Shown here piece after piece: positions 35,564 through 43,638 of a stretch of 64,000 bases of DNA; the first letter of the stretch is position 1, and each line of letters starts with the position of its first letter. Location of the stretch: positions 4,136,339-4,200,338 of the forward strand of contig NZ_HG322951.1 of the NCBI RefSeq assembly GCF_000455325.1, written 5' to 3'. Below the pieces are notes generated by a model, which saw only the letters and a list, made by a program, of their open reading frames with translations, was not told where the DNA came from and did no database searches. The stretch is from Mycolicibacterium septicum DSM 44393. GTDB taxonomy: Bacteria > Actinomycetota > Actinomycetes > Mycobacteriales > Mycobacteriaceae. A program made the position numbers and the translations under genes.

Positions 35564-36528
35564 CAAACGACGTCGGCGGTTGGCAGTGCTTCGTGCACCT
35601 CATCTTCTATGAAGCCGCCCGCCATCGAACGGATCCGTTCCCATGTCGGACTAGCGATAACGGTCGGAGCGAAACTGCGTTCGTGGCAGCGGATACGAAT
35701 GACCTGGACATGATCCCCCACGCGGCGGCCGATGGATCTATGTGCAGCCTCAATTGGGTTCTTCGTCCACACTGAACGCGGATTCGTACCCTTTACGACG
35801 ATCGTCCCCGTTGCGGGATCGACAGTCACTACATCCTCGTCCGCAACTGGCGTTGACCATGGCTCGTCGCCTCTCACGATCACCGACAGATCACCGGCGT
35901 CAGTCCAGCTCACTCGCCAGCAACCATCCGCCGACATCATCCCTTCGCCCTTTAGGAGCGGCAGATCTCGGCCGATGGGCCGTTCAACCGCTGCCTCTAC
36001 GAAAACCGACCTCTCCTGGCCTTCTTCGCCTTGCAACCAGATGGACAGCAGACTCGGACCGAAAGTGGTGGCAAGGCTTGCACTGACTGATGCCGCTGAA
36101 GGACCGAGGCCGGACAGAGTAGTGGGAAGTGTAGTGGGAAGTAACGTAAGCACGGCCGCCCGCGCCGCCGTCGCCAAGCCGGTCGACGCTTCCACGGAAG
36201 GCGTTAGAGGGTTGTGAAGTTCGAGTCCCTTGTCTGGACGCGACTCGGATTGTGCAGCCGGATTCCCGCCCGCTTCGCCACCCGCTGGCGAGCCGCCCTC
36301 GGCCCGCGCTGCGAGCCGCGCACGTTGCTCGCCGGCTAACTGCTCCTCTGTGGAATCAAGCAGATGCCGTATACGAGCCGACACCTCGATGCCCTCCTTG
36401 CGGGCGGAGGTTTCCGCCGCTTTGGCAGCCCTCTTGGCCGCTCGGGCGTACCTGCGCGGCTCCATTCCCTCGATCTGCAGTCGAAGCGGGTTCGTCATCT
36501 TGTTCATTCTGAGAGCGATGTTCGTCAT
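35563..36528 (-). CDS. Island operon protein, unknown family (about 321 aa)
   Basis: No family recognised. The N-terminal third is very basic and helical (RRYARAAKRAAKAAETSARK), then an Arg/Glu helix and a low-complexity Ser/Ala/Thr region, then a beta-rich domain from about 150 to the end. Start uncertain: the ATG at 36528 is taken because the longer frame begins at TTG 36579 without a ribosome site and overlaps the upstream gene; ATGs at 36507 and 36498 are further options. Second gene of the island operon. Confidence 0.6.
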   Translation of the reverse strand: MTNIALRMNKMTNPLRLQIEGMEPRRYARAAKRAAKAAETSARKEGIEVSARIRHLLDSTEEQLAGEQRARLAARAEGGSPAGGEAGGNPAAQSESRPDKGLELHNPLTPSVEASTGLATAARAAVLTLLPTTLPTTLSGLGPSAASVSASLATTFGPSLLSIWLQGEEGQERSVFVEAAVERPIGRDLPLLKGEGMMSADGCWRVSWTDAGDLSVIVRGDEPWSTPVADEDVVTVDPATGTIVVKGTNPRSVWTKNPIEAAHRSIGRRVGDHVQVIRIRCHERSFAPTVIASPTWERIRSMAGGFIEDEVHEALPTADVV

Positions 36529-36556
36529 TTGGCCATTTCCATAGTAGACGCGCAGG

Positions 36557-37321
36557 TCAGAACTCGAACTGTTCACCAAGACTTTGTTGGTAGAGGCGTA
36601 CTGCCGTCCTCAGGCTCTCGTCTTCCAATCGGTCGGCGTCAGCTTCGAGACTGATGGCAATCTCCACGACTACGTCAGCGGGGAAGAGGCTAGGCGCTGT
36701 CGCAACTTGCGCATTATCTGCCGAGGTTCCGCCAAGGCGGTCGACCAGCCAGGTAAACCTATCCCAGCATCTGGCGAGTTCCTCGTCTCGTGCTGTTTGT
36801 CTACGACTCGCTTCGTTGTCCGTTGCTGTCTGTCGACGAGCATCTCTGTTGTCTGCTGACGTCTGTCGGCGGGTGGCTTCGTTGTCTCTCGATGTCTGTT
36901 TCCGAGTGGCTTCGTTGTCTGCCGCTGTCTGCCTGCGAGTGGCTTCATTGTCTCTGGCTGTCTGCCTGCGGGTGGCTTCATTGTCTGTCGCCGTCTGTTC
37001 TCGGGTGGCCTTGTTGTCTGTCGCCGTCTGTTCTCGGGTCGCCTTATTGTCCGCCGCCGTCTGTTTGCGAGTGGCTTCATTGCTTTTCGCTAGGTGATAG
37101 GTGGAGTACACCGCCCCGAAGAACGCGACAAGACCAATGCAGACCGTCGCAATTGCAGCGGCAAACGTCGCAATTGGTGGTCCAAATGTCTTCCAGAAGT
37201 CAGTGCTGCCCGGCACGGTCGAGACGCGCCCTAACGCAAATGCGACATAGAAGATTAGGGCGCCGAATGCGGGAACTGTGACAACTACTGTGATGACGAG
37301 GAGCACCTTGTGGATCCTCAT
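36557..37321 (-). CDS. Membrane protein with nine 11-residue coiled-coil repeats
   Basis: 254 residues from the ATG at 37321, chosen for its GAGGAA site 9 nt upstream; an in-frame start at 37381 would add 20 residues. Two transmembrane segments (about 5-31 and 49-74) are followed by nine tandem 11-residue units of the form NEATRRQTA-x-D (about 81-179) and a conserved-looking C-terminal domain of ~75 residues. An 11-residue period predicts a long right-handed coiled coil projecting into the cytoplasm. First gene of the island operon and its likely membrane anchor or sensor. Family not recognised. Confidence 0.7.
   Translation of the reverse strand: MRIHKVLLVITVVVTVPAFGALIFYVAFALGRVSTVPGSTDFWKTFGPPIATFAAAIATVCIGLVAFFGAVYSTYHLAKSNEATRKQTAADNKATREQTATDNKATREQTATDNEATRRQTARDNEATRRQTAADNEATRKQTSRDNEATRRQTSADNRDARRQTATDNEASRRQTARDEELARCWDRFTWLVDRLGGTSADNAQVATAPSLFPADVVVEIAISLEADADRLEDESLRTAVRLYQQSLGEQFEF
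36785..37081 (-). repeat. Nine in-frame 33-bp tandem repeats
   Basis: 297 bp made of nine 33-bp units coding the 11-residue repeats of the membrane protein. Units differ mainly at the third, seventh and ninth-tenth residues (E/K, K/E/R, A/S/T/R). Exact period and low divergence suggest expansion by slippage; copy number may vary between strains. Confidence 0.9.
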
Positions 37322-37914
37322 CTGGGGCACTTCCTCAATGCTGGCTGACCGCAGAGGGCCTCTCGTCCAGAAATCTGTCAAACCCCCTCAACCGAAGGCC
37401 CTGTCCTGCCACGGTGACCGACCTACAACGGCTGCTAATCATAGGACCCGTCAGAAGTGCTGACGCACAGTTCTCGCCGCTCCGAGATGGGTGGGGTTGC
37501 GGGTACGAGAAACGGAGCTCAACCAAGCAGGCACCTGCCGTGCGCGACCAACCATCGGGTGGCCGCCACGGATATGCCAGTGTCTAGAGCCGTCAGCCTT
37601 CGCTCGTTATTCAAGATGCGGCCATCGACGCGTCCTCCAGGGCAAGCAACGTGGGATAGTTGGCCCCTTGGCCACTCGATTCAGGCTTCGAATCTGTAAT
37701 GCCCGAGCGACGCCTTTTGTGGCTTTGGTGTTCACACTTCGTTCGGCGACGGCGTACTCAGCGCCCGATTCCCAGGTGACGCACAGGAACATTCCGCAGC
37801 TACGCGGTTGTGATGCCCGCCCCGGTGCCATACCGTGTCAACCTAGTTGATTAGTCGTCCTAGAGGAATGTTCTTGCGGTCCGCGCCTGTCACCGCGCAT
37901 TGAAAGGGTCACGG
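37322..37914. other. 593-bp region without a convincing gene
   Basis: Contains the promoter of the island operon (minus) and of mmpS (plus). Several short frames are open on both strands (for example 37607-37831 minus and 37491-37850 plus) but none has a ribosome site plus protein-like composition. It may contain the eroded edge of the island. GC rises towards 37900. Confidence 0.5.
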
Positions 37915-38361
37915 ATGCAGCGGTTTTCGATCGGACGCCGGCTGGTCCGACGCTGGATGTACCTGGTAGCGGTTGTGGTGATCGCGCTGGCCGGCTTCGT
38001 GGTGTTCCGGCTGCACGGCATCTTCGCCTCTCAGGACGTCACGGCGACACCGAGTGGCTCTGGAAGCGACATCGTGCCGTTCAACCCCAAACACGTGGTC
38101 CTGGAGGTTTTCGGCCCGCCCGGCACAGTCGCGACCATCACCTACATGGACGTCAACGCCCAACCGCAGCGCGCCGACGCCGTCACGCTGCCCTGGACCT
38201 ACGACACGACCACCACCCAGCCCGCCGTCGCGGTGAACGTCTCGGCGCAGGGCAACGGCGACTCGATCGGCTGCCGGATCAAGATCGACGACGTGGTCAA
38301 GGACGAGAGAACAGTGAACACCTTGAACGCCTTCACCTACTGCCTGGACAAGTCCGGATGA
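37915..38361 (+). CDS. mmpS: MmpS-family membrane protein
   Basis: 148 residues: basic N-terminus, one membrane helix (about 14-34), then an extracytoplasmic domain with VVLEVFGPPGTVATITYMDV and paired Cys (GCRIKIDD, TYCLDKSG) typical of MmpS. ATG at 37915 has AAAGGG about 7 nt upstream; a TTG at 37900 is less likely. Its stop overlaps the mmpL start. Works with MmpL in export of lipids or siderophores. Confidence 0.92.
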   Translation: MQRFSIGRRLVRRWMYLVAVVVIALAGFVVFRLHGIFASQDVTATPSGSGSDIVPFNPKHVVLEVFGPPGTVATITYMDVNAQPQRADAVTLPWTYDTTTTQPAVAVNVSAQGNGDSIGCRIKIDDVVKDERTVNTLNAFTYCLDKSG

Positions 38362-41246
38362 GCGCCCAGCGGGTTCCGGATCTCATCCGGCGGTTCTCGG
38401 TGCTCATCGCCCTGTTCTGGCTGGGCCTGGCGGTGGTGACGAACGTTTTCGTGCCACAGCTGGAGACCGTCGCCGAGTCGCACAACGTGTCGCTGAGCCC
38501 CCAGGACGCGCCGTCGTTGCAGGCCGCGAAGCGGATCGGCAAGGTGTTCGACGAGTTCGATTCCGACAGTTCGGCGATGATCGTGCTGGAGGGCGACCAG
38601 CCGCTCGGCGCCGACGCGCACCACTACTACGACGGCTTGGTTCAGAAGCTCCGACAGGACACCAAGCACGTCCAGCACATCCAGGATTTCTGGGGCGATC
38701 CGCTGACCGCGGCCGGCTCACAGAGCGCCGACGGCAAGGCCGCACTGGTGCAGGTGTACCTCGCCGGCAACCAGGGCGAGTCGTTGGCCAATGAATCCGT
38801 CGATTCAGTGCGTCGCATCGTCGATGACACACCACCGCCGCCCGGAGTCAGGGCCTATGTCACCGGTGCCGCTCCCCTGGTCACCGATCAGTTCGAGGTG
38901 GGCCGCCACGGCACCCTGAAAACCACCCTGATCACCCTGGGGGTGATCTTGGTGATGCTGCTGTCGCTCTACCGTCGCTTCACGACGGCGATTCTGGTGA
39001 TTTTCACGGTGATGATCGAGCTGACCGCGTCGCGTGGCGTCGTCGCGGTGCTGGCGAACGCCGGCATCATCGAATTGTCGACGTATTCGACCAATCTGCT
39101 GACCCTGCTGGTGATCGCCGCCGGAACCGACTACGCGATCTTCATCCTCGGCCGCTTTCACGAAGCGCGGTATGCGGGGCAGGACCGCGTCACGGCGTTC
39201 AACACGATGTATCACGGGACCGCGCACATCATCCTGGGCTCGGGCCTGACGATCGCCGGCGCGGTGTTGTGCCTGACCTTCACCCGGCTCCCGTACTTCA
39301 ACAGTCTCGGCGTGCCTGCCGGAATCGGTGTCCTCGTCGCCGTGGTGGCAGCGCTGACCCTCGCGCCGGCGCTGCTGGTCATCGGCAGACACTTCGGCCT
39401 GTTCGAGCCGTCCCGTCCGATGCGCACCCGAGGTTGGCGACGTATCGGTACCGCTATCGTCCGCTGGCCCGGGCCCATCCTGGTGGTGACCATCGCCGTC
39501 GCCCTGATCGGGCTGCTCGCCCTGCCGCGATACAGCACGAGCTACGACGCCCGGCCCTACATGCCGGCCAGCGCCCCGGCCAATGTCGGCTACGCGGCCG
39601 CGGAACGCCATTTCTCGCAGGCCCGGCTGAATCCCGAACTGCTGATGGTCGAAGCCGATCACGACCTACGCAATCCCACCGACATGATCCTGCTGGAGCG
39701 CGTCGCCAAGGCTGTCTTCCACACCGACGGCATCGCTCAGGTGCAGTCGATCACCCGGCCGCTGGGCACGCCGCTGGACCACACGTCGATTCCGTTCCAG
39801 ATCAGCGCGAGCAATGCGGCACAGATCAACAATCTGCCCTTCCAGCAGGCCCGCACGGCCGACCTGCTCAAACAGGTGGACGTGATCAACAGCTCGATCG
39901 ACGTTCTGCGGCAGCAGTATTCGCTTCAACAGCAGTCCAGCGCCATTACCGATGAACAGAGCAAGGCGTTCCAGGAAACGGTCGCCACGGCCCAGAACCT
40001 GCGGGACAAGATCGCCGACTTCGACGACCAGTTCCGCCCGCTGCGCAATTACTTCTACTGGGAGCCGCACTGCTTCGACATCCCGATGTGCGCGGCGCTG
40101 CGGTCGGTCTTCGACGCCCTCGACGGCATCGACGCGCTGACCGACCAGCTGGGAAACGTCTCGGGAAGTATCGCCAAACTGGATGCGCTGCAGCCGAAGC
40201 TGTTGGCGCTGATTCCTCCTCAGATCGCCAGCCAACAGACCAACCGCGACCTGACGATGACGAACTACGCCACCAATTCTGGTCTCAACGACCAGAGTGC
40301 GGCGGCGTTGCAGAACTCCACCGCGTTGGGTCAGGCCTACGACGCGTCGAAGACCGATGACTCGTTCTATCTGCCGCCGGAGGCGTTCACCAACCCCGAA
40401 TTCCAGCGTGGGCTCAAGCTTTTCCTGTCACCGGACGGCAAGGCCGCTCGCATGATCATCACCCACGACGGTGATCCCGCTACGCCCGAAGGCATTTCGC
40501 ACATCGACGCCATCAGGCACGCCGCGCAGGATGCCGTCAAGGGCACTCCCCTGGCCGGGTCCAGGATCTACCTGGCCGGTACTGCCGCCACCTACAAGGA
40601 CATTCAGGACGGCGCCAGGTACGACCTCATGATCGCGGCAATCGCGGCTCTCTCCCTGATTCTGCTGGTGATGATGTTCATCACCCGCAGCATCGTGGCG
40701 GCGATCGTCATCGTGGGCACCGTGGCCCTGTCCCTTGGCGCCTCGTTCGGGCTTTCCGTGCTGATCTGGCAGGACATCCTCGGCATCGACCTGTACTGGA
40801 TCGTGCTCGCACTGGCCGTCATCCTGCTGCTGGCCGTGGGGTCGGACTACAACCTGCTATTGGTCTCCCGGTTCAAGGAGGAGATCCACGCCGGCCTGAA
40901 CACCGGAATCATCCGCGCCATGGCGGGATCCGGCGCGGTGGTGACGTCGGCCGGCCTGGTGTTCGCGGCCACCATGGCCTCGTTCGTGTTCGCCGACTTG
41001 CGGATCCTCGGTCAGATCGGAACGACGATCGCCCTCGGTCTGCTGTTCGACACGCTGATCGTGCGCTCGTTCATGACGCCGGCCATCGCCACCCTGCTCG
41101 GGCGCTGGTTCTGGTGGCCGCTGCGGGTGCGCCCCCGCCCCGCGAGCCAGATGCTGCAGCCCTACGGCTCGCGCGCAGCGGTGCGCCAACTGTTGTTGTG
41201 GGAGGACGGAGACCCGGTCGCCGGGTCGTCACGCCCGAGCAAGTAG
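38358..41246 (+). CDS. mmpL: MmpL-family RND transporter
   Basis: 962-residue proton-driven exporter with twelve predicted membrane helices and two large outer loops (about 45-190 and 410-750). The proton-relay Asp-Tyr pairs are present in GTDYAIFI (D258-Y259) and GSDYNLLL (D830-Y831). The second loop contains a Gln-rich coiled-coil hairpin as in MmpL4/5-type proteins. Translation is coupled to mmpS by ATGA overlap. The substrate (glycolipid or siderophore) cannot be read from the sequence. Confidence 0.93.
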   Translation: MSAQRVPDLIRRFSVLIALFWLGLAVVTNVFVPQLETVAESHNVSLSPQDAPSLQAAKRIGKVFDEFDSDSSAMIVLEGDQPLGADAHHYYDGLVQKLRQDTKHVQHIQDFWGDPLTAAGSQSADGKAALVQVYLAGNQGESLANESVDSVRRIVDDTPPPPGVRAYVTGAAPLVTDQFEVGRHGTLKTTLITLGVILVMLLSLYRRFTTAILVIFTVMIELTASRGVVAVLANAGIIELSTYSTNLLTLLVIAAGTDYAIFILGRFHEARYAGQDRVTAFNTMYHGTAHIILGSGLTIAGAVLCLTFTRLPYFNSLGVPAGIGVLVAVVAALTLAPALLVIGRHFGLFEPSRPMRTRGWRRIGTAIVRWPGPILVVTIAVALIGLLALPRYSTSYDARPYMPASAPANVGYAAAERHFSQARLNPELLMVEADHDLRNPTDMILLERVAKAVFHTDGIAQVQSITRPLGTPLDHTSIPFQISASNAAQINNLPFQQARTADLLKQVDVINSSIDVLRQQYSLQQQSSAITDEQSKAFQETVATAQNLRDKIADFDDQFRPLRNYFYWEPHCFDIPMCAALRSVFDALDGIDALTDQLGNVSGSIAKLDALQPKLLALIPPQIASQQTNRDLTMTNYATNSGLNDQSAAALQNSTALGQAYDASKTDDSFYLPPEAFTNPEFQRGLKLFLSPDGKAARMIITHDGDPATPEGISHIDAIRHAAQDAVKGTPLAGSRIYLAGTAATYKDIQDGARYDLMIAAIAALSLILLVMMFITRSIVAAIVIVGTVALSLGASFGLSVLIWQDILGIDLYWIVLALAVILLLAVGSDYNLLLVSRFKEEIHAGLNTGIIRAMAGSGAVVTSAGLVFAATMASFVFADLRILGQIGTTIALGLLFDTLIVRSFMTPAIATLLGRWFWWPLRVRPRPASQMLQPYGSRAAVRQLLLWEDGDPVAGSSRPSK

Positions 41247-41252
41247 CGAAAT

Positions 41253-41732
41253 TCAGTTCGCGCCAACAGGTCTGAGCTCATCGGCCGGTTCGGGTGCCGT
41301 GACCGAAACCTGTCCGAGCTTTCCCTTCAGGGCCGCGACGCGGCGCAACTGCGCCGCGATGTTCATCGACGTCAGCATCGGGATCCCCCCGATGAACGTC
41401 CGGAAGGAGGGGTTGCCGCCGTGAACGTGGAGTTCGTAGAGGCAGCCGACCACATAGAAGAACCCCATGCTGAACAGGACGGCGGGTATCGCGTAGGCGA
41501 GCGGTGATCGAGCGTCGTTCACCAGCTCGGTCGCGTAGTCGAACTCGTCCCGTGACATCGGTTCGCGCTTGCGCAGCTTGGCCAGAACGGCCTTGTGCGC
41601 GCCCACCTTCTCACCGAGCGCAGCGGGGGTTCGCCTCTCCAACCGGCCGATGTACACGAAGACGCACGCCGCGAAGGTCGCCGCCATCACGGCGGCAAGA
41701 ATCGTCAGATCACCCCAGACACCGAGATCCAC
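41253..41732 (-). CDS. Small membrane protein, unknown function
   Basis: 159 residues from a GTG at 41732 with GAGGAG 8 nt upstream. One hydrophobic helix at the N-terminus (about 9-27) and another near 80-97 flank a charged segment (KRE, DEFDYATELV). Convergent with mmpL (6 bp apart). Not a family I can name. Confidence 0.7.
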   Translation of the reverse strand: MDLGVWGDLTILAAVMAATFAACVFVYIGRLERRTPAALGEKVGAHKAVLAKLRKREPMSRDEFDYATELVNDARSPLAYAIPAVLFSMGFFYVVGCLYELHVHGGNPSFRTFIGGIPMLTSMNIAAQLRRVAALKGKLGQVSVTAPEPADELRPVGAN

Positions 41733-41857
41733 CGCGGCTGCTCCTCTGCTTCCCGACCGGACGTTGCCGGATTACCTAGAACCACTAACAACGCTACCGC
41801 AGGTTCGACCCGGGGAAACAGTGCTGACAGGGCTTTCGCAGGAAAGCCCGCCGAGTG

Positions 41858-42157
41858 CTACTCGGCGTCGCTGATGTCCTCCAGGCGCTGAGTCACCCGA
41901 GCCAGCGCCTCATCGAAGACGTCCACCTTTTCGCCGCGCTTTTCGTTGGCCGGCTGAGCGGATCCGCGGGCACCTTCAGCCTCGACGCGAGCCGCGCCCT
42001 GGCGCCGCAAGAGGCTGAAGTTCTTGTCACGTGCTTGTCTGAGCCGACTCTGCAGGTCCTTCAGCGACTTCTCGTCCATCCGAGCGAGAGCATCGGGATG
42101 ACTCTCAGCAATCAACGAGCTTTCCTGCGCGGTCAGGTTCACATGGTTGCTCACCAT
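41858..42157 (-). CDS. Small helical protein, unknown function
   Basis: 99 residues, charged and helical throughout, beginning MVSNHVNLTAQ; basic middle (RLRQARDKNFSLLRRQG) and acidic end. ATG at 42157 chosen over 42256 because the extra residues are low-quality and overlap the divergent gene's promoter. No signal or membrane segment. Divergent from the gene at 42285. Confidence 0.6.
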   Translation of the reverse strand: MVSNHVNLTAQESSLIAESHPDALARMDEKSLKDLQSRLRQARDKNFSLLRRQGAARVEAEGARGSAQPANEKRGEKVDVFDEALARVTQRLEDISDAE

Positions 42158-42284
42158 TGATTCATAGCGCGGACCGGCCACACCGGGAAAGGGATTGGCC
42201 GTGTGAGCAACACCCAGCCTTTGAATTGCCGATCTTCGGCGCGCCGGAACCGGCATCGGACGCTACCGGCGCGATGATGCAGAT

Positions 42285-43037
42285 GTGGTTGTTGATGCGA
42301 ATGTGACAAACGTTGTGCCGGCTCCCGAGACGTCCGAGCCGAAGTCCGACGAGGTGCAGGGTGAACCACAGACCGCGGCCGAGGCGCCGCCGGAGCAGCA
42401 GCGGGTGTGGTCGATGCCCAAGCCCGCGGTGACGCGCGAGCAGGCCGACAAGGTGGGGCAGGTCACGCGCACTGCCGCCACCGCCGTGGTCGGGTTCGTC
42501 GCCGGCATTGCGCGATCCGGCGGCCAAGCCCTGAGACAGCTGTCCAACTCGATCGCGGCAGTGCCGCCGGCCGTGCGCCTGGTGACCGTGGTGGTCATGA
42601 CCATGCTCCTGGGCATCGTCGGGGCAATCGCACTGTCGAACTCGCTCGGCCTGGCCTGCATCGTCGTGGTGGTCCCGGTGTGCTCGTTCGCCCTCGGTGC
42701 GCTCGCACACCGCTGGTACAGCGGACTCGGCGTCGAGCAAGCGCCGCGGGCGGAAAGCCAGGGAGCCTCGGCGCCCGAATTGCAGCGTTCGGTCGAGTAC
42801 GTCGACAAGAAGCTCGCGGTCGCGCTCAACGCATTCGGCGCCGAACGCCAGCAGCACGCGATGATCGCGCTGTTCCAGGCCAAGACCGCCGTCGAACTCA
42901 CGCTCGGGACCGAGCAGGACGAAGCGAGCCACGTCGACGCGCTGCTGTCCCTGGAAGGCCACGACGCACGGCCGCGCATCAGGGCAGGCTCCGCGCCCAA
43001 GTCCTTGCGAGAAAGCAATTCCCTGGCGGCGTCATGA
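42285..43037 (+). CDS. Membrane protein with two helices, partner of the FlgT_C-like gene
   Basis: 250 residues from a GTG at 42285. An acidic/Pro-rich N-terminus (to about 45) is followed by a short hydrophobic helix (about 65-78), two adjacent strong helices (about 98-140) and a helical soluble C-terminus. Start uncertain; a GTG six codons downstream is possible. The stop overlaps the next gene's ATG (ATGA), so the two proteins are made together. Family not recognised. Confidence 0.68.
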   Translation: MVVDANVTNVVPAPETSEPKSDEVQGEPQTAAEAPPEQQRVWSMPKPAVTREQADKVGQVTRTAATAVVGFVAGIARSGGQALRQLSNSIAAVPPAVRLVTVVVMTMLLGIVGAIALSNSLGLACIVVVVPVCSFALGALAHRWYSGLGVEQAPRAESQGASAPELQRSVEYVDKKLAVALNAFGAERQQHAMIALFQAKTAVELTLGTEQDEASHVDALLSLEGHDARPRIRAGSAPKSLRESNSLAAS

Positions 43038-43393
43038 CCGATGGGCACATTCTCTCGGGCCAGGTCGCGCTCATCGAGGACGACTACACGTTGGTGATCA
43101 ATCGCGGCGCCGAGGCAGGTGTGGTGCCGGGCATGGTTTTTGCCGTGCACTCCGAGTCGGACCAGGTGATCACCGATCCCGAATCCGGCCGGGAACTAGG
43201 CAGACTCACGCGCGAGAAGCTCCGGGTGCGGGTGTTCGACGTGCAGCCGCTGTTCTCCCGGGCACACACCTTCGCCAGGACCGACGACTTCTACGGCCTG
43301 TTCCAGGCGACGGCCGTGGTCACGATCGACGTCGGCGACAACCTCGAATTGGTGCCCGGTGAAACCGCGTCTCGCCGGGCCGTATCCGGATAG
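43034..43393 (+). CDS. FlgT C-terminal-like domain protein
   Basis: 119 residues. A small beta-barrel pattern with LSGQVALIEDDYTLVINRGAE (residues about 6-26), GVVPGMVFAV and ITDPESGRELGRL matches the FlgT C-terminal domain, normally found in flagellar outer-ring proteins. Mycobacteria have no flagella, so the domain must serve another role here. No signal peptide. Coupled by ATGA overlap to the upstream membrane protein. Confidence 0.7.
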   Translation: MTDGHILSGQVALIEDDYTLVINRGAEAGVVPGMVFAVHSESDQVITDPESGRELGRLTREKLRVRVFDVQPLFSRAHTFARTDDFYGLFQATAVVTIDVGDNLELVPGETASRRAVSG

Positions 43394-43554
43394 CGCTGTA
43401 TCCCAGTGGAATTTGCGGTTGTGCAGTGTGCAGCCCCCAATCCGGATACATTCACAATCGTCGGTGACCGCCGAGTGAAGTGACGACCGCTCGACACGAG
43501 AAACCGCCGAATCATCTGGGCCCGTTTCGATGTGAACCCTCCCCGAGGAGTCCT

Positions 43555-43638
43555 ATGCGCAGATCGGACACCGGCTCCGACACCTGGATGCCGCTTTCGA
43601 GCGACGCGGCAGAGCGCGTGGGAGCGAGAAACGGATGA
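43555..43638 (+). CDS. 27-residue leader ORF coupled to the antiporter
   Basis: ATG at 43555 preceded by GAGGAG (43545-43550) opens a 27-codon frame starting MRRSDTGSDTWMPL and ending in a TGA that overlaps the antiporter ATG as ATGA (43635-43638). The antiporter's own ribosome site is weaker. This looks like a translational-coupling leader rather than a functional protein. Confidence 0.5.
   Translation: MRRSDTGSDTWMPLSSDAAERVGARNG

Larger units (their letters stand above)
33188..37914. other. Lower-GC genomic island holding a four-gene operon
   Basis: Between the ARB-07466-like gene (ends 33187) and mmpS (starts 37915) the sequence is visibly richer in A/T, with many A- or T-ending codons that the flanking genes avoid. 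It holds four minus-strand genes with 1-32 bp overlaps or a 28-bp gap. The left flank (33188-33432) and right flank (37322-37914) lack genes. No integrase, transposase, tRNA edge or terminal direct repeat was seen. Confidence 0.7.

Noticed and set aside
36785..37081. CRISPR-like array
   Set aside because: The 33-bp units are directly adjacent with no spacers and stay in frame as coding repeats; no cas genes nearby.
33433..37321. Classical restriction-modification system
   Set aside because: A nuclease-like domain is present but no DNA methyltransferase or specificity subunit is encoded nearby.
37607..37831. Possible 74-residue gene in the island flank (minus strand)
   Set aside because: No ribosome site, no recognisable motif and atypical composition.
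43394..43554. Riboswitch upstream of the antiporter
   Set aside because: No conserved riboswitch core could be recognised; only the short leader ORF after it is supported.
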